In this document: one piece after another, positions 45,393 through 53,797 of the stretch
Numbering within the stretch: position 1 is the stretch's first letter
How the letters are laid out: the number at the start of each line of letters is the position of its first letter
Assembly: GCF_018916875.1 (NCBI RefSeq)
Contig: NZ_JAHLNO010000019.1
Location: forward strand, 310,001-374,000
DNA: 64,000 nt
Reading direction: 5' to 3'
Source: Virgibacillus proomii
GTDB lineage: Bacteria; Bacillota; Bacilli; Bacillales; Amphibacillaceae
Notes under the pieces: model-generated
Seen by the model: the letters and a program-made list of their open reading frames with translations, nothing else
Databases searched by the model: none
What the model was told of the DNA's origin: nothing
Made by a program: the position numbers and the translations under genes

Positions 45393-45752
45393 TTAGTATA
45401 GTCTTATCGATTCTTTGAATTCATTAAATGCATTTTTACCGTAATCATCACCATATTGATTTATATGTTTTTGAATTTCATCAAGATGTTCATGGAGAAA
45501 AGAATGTATTTCAGTAGTATCTGCTACATTATATATTTCATGAAGAAAATCTATAGTTTCTCCAATAAGAAAGCTATTATTAAGTTTTAATAAAACTGAA
45601 CATATTTCTGGTATAGCATTAAATGCTTCTTCCGATGAAAGGCCTTCAGTAAGTTCTTCAAAAGACTCTCTGAAATACCATTCATTTTGATCAAGTTCCG
45701 CTTCCCAATTTTCAAAGATATTTAGTAGTTTTTGTTCCACGATGTTAACCAC
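45393..45752 (-). CDS. putative immunity protein of a polymorphic toxin
   Basis: 119 residues, acidic (many Glu/Asp), helical repeats (FENWEAELDQNEWYFRESFEELTEGLSSEEAFNAIPEICSVLLKLNNS), no signal or membrane span. Its ATG lies 2 nt after the stop of the basic toxin-like frame on the same strand, with AGGTGGTTAAC upstream. Small acidic protein directly following a basic C-terminal toxin tip is the standard layout of toxin/immunity modules. I do not recognise a specific immunity family with certainty. Confidence 0.6.
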   Translation of the reverse strand: MVNIVEQKLLNIFENWEAELDQNEWYFRESFEELTEGLSSEEAFNAIPEICSVLLKLNNSFLIGETIDFLHEIYNVADTTEIHSFLHEHLDEIQKHINQYGDDYGKNAFNEFKESIRLY

Positions 45753-45754
45753 CT

Positions 45755-46187
45755 TTATTTGTATTTGAAATCATCAAATTTCTTAGTCTTCTTATTATAA
45801 TTGAAGTGGATTGTAATTGTTTTACTACCTTTAACTTTGAATGTTCTTTGCATTTTAACCCATCCTTTTTTACCAGGCCAACGTTTATCCGTCATTTTTT
45901 TTGATGGAAGAATTTCTTTAGCACCTTTCAAAGGATTGGATAAAACACTTTTCATTGCGATTTGTTCTTCAAGATTTTTAGCTGTAGTTCTCCCTGTAGA
46001 CCCTTTTCCTAGGGACTTTTTTTTCAGTTGTTTATTTAAATTTTTAACTGCGCTTTTAACAGCCTTTTTTCCAAACTTCTTTACAATCCATTTGATACCA
46101 AATCTTGCTAAAAATCCGACTATTATAGGGATAGCAGGTATAGAGCTGTTATAACGAAATATCGAAGAAACGTATATCTGGATATAA
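45755..46187 (-). pseudogene. orphan C-terminal tip of a polymorphic toxin
   Basis: A minus-strand frame from about 46187 to 45755 has no good start. A hydrophobic/Gly hinge (SSIPAIPIIVGFLARFG) and a very basic region (KWIVKKFGKKAVKSAVKNLNKQLKKKSLGKG) lead into the compact toxin domain NPLKGAKEILPSKKMTDKRWPGKKGWVKMQRTFKVKGSKTITIHFNYNKKTKKFDDFKYK. That ending (GW.KM, IHFNYN, FDDFKYK) is typical of toxin tips appended to LXG or other secreted carriers in Bacillaceae. The carrier N-terminus is missing. A short frame of 66 residues from ATG 45955 could still be translated. The activity is unknown, perhaps a ribonuclease given charge and size. Confidence 0.6.
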
Positions 46188-46836
46188 ATTTAAATCTTAT
46201 GGGGGCTAAGAAGTGGTTACATATTTGTGGATTTCTACAATTATTCTAGTATTCATGCCCTATCACTTGTTACAAAAGAGTAAGAAGGTAGAAGAAATTT
46301 GGGTGTTTTCTTTTTGTCCACACTTTGTAGCTGTCAATACTGAAATGGAAGAAAGGGCTAAGCATAGCGGACAAAGCCATTACCCTTCACGGAATAAAAG
46401 AATTGGCTATCATCTTAAGGAATAGCTAACGAAAAAAGAAGTGTATTTTTAAGAGTGTTATTGTCAAAAAAAGGGTTAATCTGTTGGTAGAGAATTATAA
46501 AAATTTGTGCAATGCGGCTAATCTGTTTTAAAATTAGCCGCATCCAACTCAGTACTTAGTGACCCCCAAGGTATGTTTCAGTCTCTTGCGGCTTAGAAAT
46601 CTTGAGCGTCACGAGTAAAGCACCTTGTTGGGCGGATCAGAAACCGAATTTTGCTCCTGAAAAGCCGTATCATGTAATTTGTTATCTTATACTATAAAGA
46701 ACTTAATATCGAGAACTGTAAAAAAAATTATAAAATGAATGATGTTACATACAGATGAATCATTAGCGTAGATTCAATATATAATACATATTTATTTAGG
46801 TTGTAACTGCCCGCCGTTTAGCCAAATGTTTATTTT
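46188..46836. other. gene-free debris next to the toxin tip
   Basis: It contains a plus-strand frame at 46213-46425 with an N-terminal hydrophobic helix (GTG start, weak site) that I cannot support as a gene. There is also a hairpin ATGCGGCTAAT / ATTAGCCGCAT at 46512-46543. The remainder shows no recognisable homology. Confidence 0.35.
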
Positions 46837-46925
46837 ACTATAGGAAAGTATAAAGCTTTAGGCTTTATAGTATAAGAAAAGCTACGGCTTTCGCTAAAGA
46901 CTTGGCGACAAGCCAAGTTTTTCTA
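46837..46925. repeat. dispersed element B, copy 4
   Basis: ACTATAGGAAAGTATAAAG with matching change CTTTAGGCTTTATAGT, so the internal pairing is kept; ends CTTGGC-GACAA-GCCAAG TTTTTCTA. Confidence 0.85.
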
Positions 46926-47179
46926 ATTATCTATGAATTTATTTCTACGTGGTGGAAAACTTTTGTATCTTGTCGTTAACCCAGTACTTCTAGATTTTGT
47001 TCTTGAACAGTCATATCATGTTATCCTTTAGTTGTGCAATAATGAACTTACTATCGGGAAGATAGCTGCAGGAAATTTTGTAAATGGACGACGTAAATAA
47101 AGATAAAATTTTAGCTCCAATGAATGAAACAGGCGATTGCCAACGGGTTTGATACTCGTATCGTGTTTATTTATAAATA

Positions 47180-48793
47180 TTAAAAGAAAATTAAAATGAG
47201 TTGAGCAGCGATGGATCCAAAAATAAGTGAAAATGGATAAGCGGCGGCATAGGCAATTGCCGGGTCTTCTGAATCTACTAACTGATTTAAAGCACCTAAT
47301 GCTGGGGTGCAGGTTCTGCCACCACACAGTGTGCCAAGCGAATAAACAACACCAAATTTAAACAGTTTTCTGGCCACAGTATAACCGATAATAATCGACA
47401 CGATTGTAATGATGGTTCCACTAACAACTAATTTGAATCCCTCGGTTTGAATGACTTCTACCAATCCTTGTCCTGCTGTCGTTCCTGCACCAGCTAAAAA
47501 TAAAGCAAGACCTAATTTCAAGATAACGTGATTAGCTGGTCCATAATAGCGTACATGAATTGGTCCAAGCTTGCCAAAATGACCGATAATTAAAGCTACG
47601 ATTAATGGTCCTCCTGCTAACCCAAGTTTCATTGTACCAAGACCAGGAATAGGGATAGGTATCATGCCAAACAAAATTCCTACTAATAGTGTAATACTAA
47701 TAGATAAGATATGAACATTCGTTACAGTTAGCTTTTTTCGGGAAAAGAGTGTTTCTAATTCATTTAATCGGTCTTCACTACTTACCATTGTTAAAACATC
47801 GCCACGAAGCAAAGGCATATTTGGATTTTGATTAAGCTCAATTCCTTCTCGTTGAATTCTTGTTACTGTTGCTCCATACTTCCTTCTAAGTTTAAGTTCT
47901 TTAATACTTTTACCAATAATTTCATCATCTTCAACCACTATTTTTCGAAACTGAATATTATCAGGATTCTCTAGTAGTGTATCTACTTGCTCACCGACAT
48001 ACTTGCCAAATAATTCAAGTTCATGGGCTTCTCCCACTGTAACAAGATGGTCACCAGTTAAGATGGTTGTGTCATGAAGTGCGATCATCGTATGATCACC
48101 TCGAATAACTCTGCTAATCACAACGGAGTTACGGCTAAAAGAAATCTCTCGCAACGTTTTTTTATGCAATTTTGGATTAGTCACTTTAAATGTCATTACT
48201 TCCGGTGAATTTGCAGTTTTTATTGGATTGTTTGTTTCTTCTAAATCTTGGATAAGGTCTATTTTACCAAAACGGGGCAGAAGCTGTATAAATAATATAA
48301 TAGCCAGCACTCCAAACGGATATGCAATCCCGTAGCCAACCGATGTGATTGGATCATTGGTTGCTTGAAGAGCTGCTGCTAAACCTGACGTATTCGTCAA
48401 CGCACCGGTCATTAATCCAATTGCTAATGGAGCTGAGAGGTGGAAGATTTTTGCAACGAAAACAGATGTGAGAACAGCGCTACAGACAATAAATAAAGAA
48501 ATAAGGCAAAAAACGATCCCATTGGAACGCATCATTCGGAAAAAACGCGGTCCTGCTTGAAGACCAACAGCAACAATAAATAAGCTAAGGCCTAAATTTT
48601 GAATCGTTGGCGATACTTGATAACCATAATGACCAAAAATCATGGCAATAACTAAAACACCCGCTGATCCTAAGCCAATCCCTTTAATTTTTAATTGCCC
48701 TAGCCATGATCCAAGAAACAAAACAACAAAAACTAAAATAAGCTCTTCATTAAGTAAATCATGTAGTAAATCTTCCATTTTAATCTCCTTCAT
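47180..48793 (-). CDS. AspT/YidE-type antiporter with two RCK_C domains
   Basis: 537 residues. A membrane half (about 10-180, LFLGSWLGQLKIKGIGLGSAGVLVIAMIFGH, AVGLQAGPRFF, GLMTGALTNTSGLAAALQ) and a second, repeat membrane half (about 372-537, GILFGMIPIPIPGLGTMKLGLAGGPLIVALIIGH, LGTLCGGRTCTPALGAL) flank two cytosolic TrkA-C/RCK_C domains (about 205-285 and 290-370). This is the aspartate:alanine exchanger family (AAE). Characterised members swap aspartate for alanine; YidE/YbjL substrates are unknown. ATTAAAATGG follows a GAAGGAG site. It is monocistronic, with element B4 downstream. Confidence 0.85.
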   Translation of the reverse strand: MKEIKMEDLLHDLLNEELILVFVVLFLGSWLGQLKIKGIGLGSAGVLVIAMIFGHYGYQVSPTIQNLGLSLFIVAVGLQAGPRFFRMMRSNGIVFCLISLFIVCSAVLTSVFVAKIFHLSAPLAIGLMTGALTNTSGLAAALQATNDPITSVGYGIAYPFGVLAIILFIQLLPRFGKIDLIQDLEETNNPIKTANSPEVMTFKVTNPKLHKKTLREISFSRNSVVISRVIRGDHTMIALHDTTILTGDHLVTVGEAHELELFGKYVGEQVDTLLENPDNIQFRKIVVEDDEIIGKSIKELKLRRKYGATVTRIQREGIELNQNPNMPLLRGDVLTMVSSEDRLNELETLFSRKKLTVTNVHILSISITLLVGILFGMIPIPIPGLGTMKLGLAGGPLIVALIIGHFGKLGPIHVRYYGPANHVILKLGLALFLAGAGTTAGQGLVEVIQTEGFKLVVSGTIITIVSIIIGYTVARKLFKFGVVYSLGTLCGGRTCTPALGALNQLVDSEDPAIAYAAAYPFSLIFGSIAAQLILIFF

Positions 48794-49010
48794 TCATTCT
48801 TCCTATATATATTACTACAACTAGATAGAGAAAACGAAATCAATTGATAAACTTCACTAATTTTTCAAGCTTATTGAAAGAATATATATGAAACGGAGCG
48901 GTTTTACTAATATACAAGCTCTGGTAAAAAAGAATGATGTTTGTGTTATGCCACTATTTGTGTGATTTGTACGAAAATAGGAATAAGAAGAAATAATTAG
49001 GGGGATGAGC

Positions 49011-49580
49011 ATGGAAGACAATATGCATAAAATAAATATGACGTTTGAAGAAATCGTTAGGCAAAATGAGCGACGAATTTATTACCAGATCCATAAACTT
49101 AATATACGCGATCCACATCAGGAATTTTATCAAGAGGGATTAGTAGCGATGTGGAATGCATATGTAACCTATCGAGCGGATAAAGGACCAATGGCAACTT
49201 ATTTTAATTATACCATTCGCAATCGATTGATTGATTTAATTCGGAGTAAAGCTAGAGAACAAGAAAAGTTAAATGTCTATCGGGAGTATCAGCAGCTAAA
49301 TGAAACGAGCGGAAATTTTTATCGTTCTGGCAGTTTAAAGAAGCGAGTGCAAAGCCAAGATCCAATGCTAGTAGATTTCGACGATTTAATCAAAGAAGCT
49401 CATCAATTACTAAGCACGAATCAATTAAAATGGTTTTATTTCTTTCTTATTCAAGATATGTCGATAAAATCTATTTCTGAAAGAGAGGGGGTATCGATTG
49501 ATGCTGTGAAAAGCTGGGGAAGAGAAGCGAGAAAAAAATTGCGTGCTGCTAAGTTCTTGAATGAAGAAAATCTATGCTAA
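49011..49580 (+). CDS. sigma-70-family RNA polymerase sigma factor
   Basis: 189 residues from ATG 49011, chosen because TTAGGGGG lies about 7 nt upstream; ATG 49005 touches the ribosome site. Region 2 (about 10-85: FEEIVRQNERRIYYQIHKL, FYQEGLVAMWNAYVTYRADKGPMATYFNYTIRNRLIDLIR) and region 4 (about 128-180: LLSTNQLKWFYFFLIQDMSIKSISEREGVSIDAVKSWGREARKKL) are clear, and region 3 is absent. It resembles orphan, ComX-like or ECF-like factors of bacilli. No anti-sigma gene is adjacent. Targets are unknown. Confidence 0.85.
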   Translation: MEDNMHKINMTFEEIVRQNERRIYYQIHKLNIRDPHQEFYQEGLVAMWNAYVTYRADKGPMATYFNYTIRNRLIDLIRSKAREQEKLNVYREYQQLNETSGNFYRSGSLKKRVQSQDPMLVDFDDLIKEAHQLLSTNQLKWFYFFLIQDMSIKSISEREGVSIDAVKSWGREARKKLRAAKFLNEENLC

Positions 49581-49611
49581 AGGGGGAGTCGAATCGAGTA
49601 TCCCCTTAGCA
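49575..49611. terminator. shared hairpin between converging genes
   Basis: TGCTAA-AGGGG pairs with CCCC-TTAGCA. It includes the stop codon of the sigma factor gene and lies 14 nt before the end of the M20 gene on the other strand. Confidence 0.65.
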
Positions 49612-49624
49612 AGTTAAAAGAGTT

Positions 49625-50752
49625 CTATTCGTTATTGTGATAAACTTGTTGAACGGCTTTAAATAAAATATGTACCCCATTTATTAAGGCATCTTTATTA
49701 AATGTCATCTGTGGATGATGTAAGCCCGGTGTTAATTCACAGCCTAGTCCAAGCATTGTTGCTTTTAATTCAGGTTTTTTAATCGTATAAAAGTGAAAGT
49801 CATCTCCACCTGGTGTAAGTAATGGGGGGTCAACATTTTCTGAGCCTAAGACATTGCTAATAGCCGATTCCATAATAGATATTGCTTCTGAATTTATTTT
49901 TGCTGCTGCAATACCGCGTTTCTCTATAATTTCTATTTCAATGTTGTTTAAGCTTTCGATTGCTGTAAAAATTTGTATTACTTGCTTATCTAATTCTTCC
50001 ATTGCTTCATTTGTCTGAGCTCGCATGTCAAGTGCAAAAATAGCATTGCCGGGAATAATGTTGGTACTTTTGCTGCCAGCTTGGAATTTTGTCATTTTTA
50101 CAGAGTGGGGAATAGTCGGGTCTAAATGGATTTTATTTAGTAAATGAACAATTTGAGCGCCTACTTCAATTGCATTACTATTTAAATGCGGCCTAGCTCC
50201 ATGAGCATCATGTCCTTTAATTTTTGCCTGGTACATTTTTGTTGCTCCATGTACAATTACTGGAGTAGCATGATGCATTTGAGTTTCTTGCTGTGGACGT
50301 AAGTGAATGCCAAATAAATAATCAACATCCTCCACAGCTCCTTTTTCAACTAGTTTTAATGCACCTTTCCCTGTTTCTTCGGCAGGCTGAAAGATAAATT
50401 TAACTGCTATATTATCCATAAGCTCGGGTGTTTCCTTCAGCTTCCACAGTAATCCTAAGACGATGGCCATATGCGCATCATGTCCACAAGAATGATTTGC
50501 CTGAAACACTCCACCTACTTCTTGCCAAAGAGCGTCTATATCCGCTCGGACTGCTACTACAGGTAAATTTTTTTTAAAGTTTCCCAATTGTGCTATTACT
50601 CCTGTATGGTCTGAAAAGGTAGTCACCTCACAACCATTTTCCTGCAATATGTTTGCAATATAGCTTGTAGTATTTGTTTCTTCCCAGCTGATTTCTGCAT
50701 GCGTATGTAAATAAGTAAATGTGTCTTTGATCTTTTGTTCTAAATTCCCCAT
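49625..50752 (-). CDS. M20-family amidohydrolase (N-acyl amino acid / hippurate hydrolase type)
   Basis: 375 residues from ATG 50752, preceded by GGGGAGG; the ATG at 50767 sits in that site. M20D metal motif SCGHDAH (88-94), catalytic/ligand PAEETGKGA (E125, E126), and the dimerisation lid (about 170-290, HDAHGARPHLNSNAIEVGAQIV). The family removes acyl groups from N-acyl amino acids. Its stop-start arrangement with the RpiR regulator (1 nt apart) and nearness to an N-acylamino acid racemase define a deacylase for N-acyl (for example N-succinyl or N-acetyl) amino acids. Confidence 0.87.
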   Translation of the reverse strand: MGNLEQKIKDTFTYLHTHAEISWEETNTTSYIANILQENGCEVTTFSDHTGVIAQLGNFKKNLPVVAVRADIDALWQEVGGVFQANHSCGHDAHMAIVLGLLWKLKETPELMDNIAVKFIFQPAEETGKGALKLVEKGAVEDVDYLFGIHLRPQQETQMHHATPVIVHGATKMYQAKIKGHDAHGARPHLNSNAIEVGAQIVHLLNKIHLDPTIPHSVKMTKFQAGSKSTNIIPGNAIFALDMRAQTNEAMEELDKQVIQIFTAIESLNNIEIEIIEKRGIAAAKINSEAISIMESAISNVLGSENVDPPLLTPGGDDFHFYTIKKPELKATMLGLGCELTPGLHHPQMTFNKDALINGVHILFKAVQQVYHNNE

Positions 50753-50753
50753 A

Positions 50754-51569
50754 TTAATCCTCCCCATCTTTAATAAAGTATTTATAGGTTGATTGTACTT
50801 TGCCTATTTTTTCAACTCGTTCAATCAATTCAATCAAAATAGCATTGATATAAGCTAGCGTTACTGGTCCTTTACTGAAAAAATGATGTTGGTTCGTTGT
50901 TATAGGAATGATAATATCTGCAAAATCAACAATTGGCGCGACCCTGGAATCCGTAAAGGCAATCACCTTAATCCCTTTCTTTTTTGCTCCTTCTGCTAAA
51001 CGGATGGTATCTAGTGCATATCGATAAAAAGAGAATATGATAATACATTTTTTCTCTGGAGGTAAATCTAGTAATCCGGCATCTGTTTCTGGCTGGTATA
51101 ATATAGCGTTGCCCAGAATATAATTTAGATTAAAATACATCCAATGGGCAAATGTAAAAGAATGGTGGTAACCAGCGATAATAATTCTATTACTTCTGAT
51201 CATTGTGTTGATTAAGATGTTTAATAATTCATTATTTAATTCATCTAGATTCCTTTCTATCATCGTAATGTCTTGATAGAAACTTTTTGTAAAGGCGTTG
51301 ACGGTAGTATCTTTTTTTACGGTGTCTTGTTTAAATTCTAAAAGATATTGACGGATTTCCTTTTGTAAAGAACTAAAGCCGGCATAGCCGATTGATCTAG
51401 AAAAACGGATAACCATCGTTTCACTAACATTTAAAATTTCCCCAACTTTTTTCGCTGGATGAATCGCAAACATCATTGGATCCGACAGCAATCCATCTGC
51501 TACTTTTTTTAATCCATCCGTCAAGTTTGGAAACTGCATTTCGGTTTTTTGCAAGAAGTTAGCAGTCAT
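50754..51569 (-). CDS. RpiR/MurR-family transcriptional regulator
   Basis: 271 residues. N-terminal HTH_6 (about 15-90: KKVADGLLSDPMMFAIHPAKKVGEILNVSETMVIRFSRSIGYAGFSSLQKEIR) and a C-terminal SIS domain (about 120-255: NRIIIAGYHHSFTFAHWMYFNLNYI, CIIIFSFYRYALDTIRLAEGAKKKGIKVIAFTDSRVAPIVDFADIIIPI). It usually senses a phosphosugar, but relatives control amino acid and dipeptide genes. It is cotranscribed with the M20 hydrolase and divergent from the YfcC transporter, with which it probably shares regulation. Confidence 0.88.
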   Translation of the reverse strand: MTANFLQKTEMQFPNLTDGLKKVADGLLSDPMMFAIHPAKKVGEILNVSETMVIRFSRSIGYAGFSSLQKEIRQYLLEFKQDTVKKDTTVNAFTKSFYQDITMIERNLDELNNELLNILINTMIRSNRIIIAGYHHSFTFAHWMYFNLNYILGNAILYQPETDAGLLDLPPEKKCIIIFSFYRYALDTIRLAEGAKKKGIKVIAFTDSRVAPIVDFADIIIPITTNQHHFFSKGPVTLAYINAILIELIERVEKIGKVQSTYKYFIKDGED

Positions 51570-51649
51570 CAGATATCTCCTTTATATGGCTTCCTGCGCT
51601 AAAGGCTAGGATTTAGCTGAATTTTCTCCGATCTCCTTTTTCTTAGTGG

Positions 51650-52065
51650 TGAATATCTCTTTGAAAGTAGCTTCGTTGTCTAGCTTAAGCGCTTAAGTTG
51701 AAGCAAACTTCGAACGTCTTCCGCCAATAAGTCATAAAGGAGGCCGACTAAAAGCCGACAAAAAGCGGGCTTTTTGCCCAATGTCGACATACCCCTGTTT
51801 TAGAGGCATGTTTTCTTTATCCCGGATGTAAGGAGCGATATTTTTCTCATTTCAAAGATCTGCTTATCATGTTCCCAACTTTATGAGAAAAACGGCACCT
51901 AAATGCCCGATTCATTCAAGGGCCTTTAGGTCATACCCTTGTGGTGCTAACATTCAGTAGGAGATGGAAGAAAACTCCTACTGAATGAAGTTTCACTTTA
52001 TCTCGTCAGAAGCTCTGCCGGTGTGTATGTCGCTAACCAAGCACTTCCAGCTTTTTGTTCTTGTT
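51650..52065 (+). repeat. element C with element A copy 7 nested inside
   Basis: C left arm (51650-51815: GTCTAGCTTAAGCGCTTAAG ... AGAGGCATGTTTTC), then A copy 7 (51816-52001) with TTTAT at both borders, then the C right arm (CTCGTCAGAAGCTCTGCCGG ... CCAAGCACTTCCAGC). A copy 7 has the TTTTTCTCAT / ATGAGAAAAA first stem and the AGTAGGAG second stem. Confidence 0.85.
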
Positions 52066-52215
52066 TTGTTTTTTCGTTTCTGGAATATAGTTAACATGTA
52101 CTGCTGTTCTTTTTTGAACAGTTAAAGTATTTACGTTATTTTTTATTGCAATAAATTATATCCTTTATTATAATAAAATGCAAGTTGATAATATTTTGAA
52201 AATTCAGGAGGGATT

Positions 52216-53634
52216 ATGATAAATTCTACGGGGGAAAGAGAGAAGCGGAGAAAGAAAATGGCTTTGCCTGATGCTTATGTTATCTTATTTACTATTTTGC
52301 TGTTAGCAGCACTTGCTACTTATGTGATACCAGCAGGAAGCTTTGAACGAGAAACAGTAAATGATATCACGACAGTTGTACCGGAAAGTTATCAAAAAAT
52401 AGATCAGCAACCAATATCACTGATTGAAATATTTACTGCTATTCAGCAGGGAATGATCGATTCAGCAGGCCTTATTTTTCTTGTCCTTATTATTGGGGGA
52501 GCTTTTGCAGTTATTGAATACACTGGGGCGATTGATGCTTTAATTATGCAAACAATCAATCAAACCAAGGATAAGGAATATTTGCTAATAATTATTGTAA
52601 GCACTTTATTTTCTATTTTTGGTGCATTGGGAATTATTGTGAATGCAGTTATTGCGTTTATACCGATTGGGATTATATTAGCCCGTTCTATGAGGCTAGA
52701 TGCTATAGTAGGGGTATCCATTATTTACTTAGGGGCATATGCAGGTTTTAATACTGCGTTTTTAGATCCGCTAACAACGGGAATGGCTCAAGAAATTGCC
52801 CAAGTTCCATTATTTTCAGGGATAGGTTTACGAATTTTAATTTATTTAACTGTATTAATTTTAACCATTGGCTACGTTTGCTGGTACGCAAATCGAGTCA
52901 AAAAAGATCCGCTGAACAGTATTTTAGGAGAAAATCGCTTTCCAAAAATTGCTGATAAGGATATGGCAAATGTACCGGCACAATTAACAATTGTACATAA
53001 ATTGGTTTTAGGCTGGCTTGCAATTGGTATAGGATTCTATGTATTCGGAGTATTTCAATACAATTGGTCATTGAATCACATGGCTGCTATGTTTATCGTT
53101 ATTGCAATTGGTACGGCAGTGATTGCTAGAATTAATTCTAATGAATTTGTTATTCAGTTTTTTAATGGATGTAAAGGTTTGGTCTACGGGGCTTTAATTA
53201 TTGGCATGGCCCGTTCTATCGTTGTCGTATTAGAAAATGGACAAATTTTAGATACAATTGTTCAAGGGATGTCCAAAATGATGGACCCTTTTACAAGTGT
53301 AATGGGTGCGATCGTCATGTTTATTGCAAATTTTTTGTTTAATATTATTGTATCCTCTGGAAGTGGGCAGGCAGTGATTGTTATGCCAATTATGACTCCA
53401 CTTGCAGATATGATGGAGATCTCTCGACAAGTAGCGGTTCAAGCATATAAGATGGGAGATGGATTCTCTAATGTTATTACACCAATATCAGGCGTTTTAA
53501 TGGCTACTTTGGCAATTGCTGGTATACCCTTGGGGAAATGGCTTAAATTCATCATGCCATTAGTGATTATTTGGTGTGTAATTGGTATTGTTTATTTAAC
53601 GATTGCTGTCATGATAGGATGGGGACCTATTTAA
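52216..53634 (+). CDS. YfcC-family (DcuC-like) transporter
   Basis: 472 residues with about 12 membrane spans. N-terminal basic stretch (GEREKRRKKMALPDAYVILF), then AALATYVIPAGSFER, LIFLVLIIGGAFAVIEYTGAIDALI, YLGAYAGFNTAFLDPLTTGMAQEIAQVPLFSG, and FLFNIIVSSGSGQAVIVMPIMTPLADM (about 374-400), all typical of the YfcC/C4-dicarboxylate carrier-like group, which transports amino acids or carboxylates. CAGGAGGG ribosome site. Between the divergent RpiR/M20 genes and the racemase gene it is the likely importer of an N-acyl amino acid or small peptide. Confidence 0.83.
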   Translation: MINSTGEREKRRKKMALPDAYVILFTILLLAALATYVIPAGSFERETVNDITTVVPESYQKIDQQPISLIEIFTAIQQGMIDSAGLIFLVLIIGGAFAVIEYTGAIDALIMQTINQTKDKEYLLIIIVSTLFSIFGALGIIVNAVIAFIPIGIILARSMRLDAIVGVSIIYLGAYAGFNTAFLDPLTTGMAQEIAQVPLFSGIGLRILIYLTVLILTIGYVCWYANRVKKDPLNSILGENRFPKIADKDMANVPAQLTIVHKLVLGWLAIGIGFYVFGVFQYNWSLNHMAAMFIVIAIGTAVIARINSNEFVIQFFNGCKGLVYGALIIGMARSIVVVLENGQILDTIVQGMSKMMDPFTSVMGAIVMFIANFLFNIIVSSGSGQAVIVMPIMTPLADMMEISRQVAVQAYKMGDGFSNVITPISGVLMATLAIAGIPLGKWLKFIMPLVIIWCVIGIVYLTIAVMIGWGPI

Positions 53635-53797
53635 AAAAATGTTCAAAGAGGTTTGTCAGGAAAGAAACTTTTTTGAAAACGCACTTAAAATTAATGTTGT
53701 AACTAAAATTGTGTAATTTTTAATACTGTTTCATGGATGTCAAAATGATAGAAAGCGGATGTAAGCATATTTACATATCAAAAAGGAGAGAGAAAAG

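Noticed and set aside
46213..46425. 70-residue frame with hydrophobic N-terminus
   Set aside because: Weak ribosome site, atypical C-terminal half and no recognisable relatives; kept only as a remark in the region entry.
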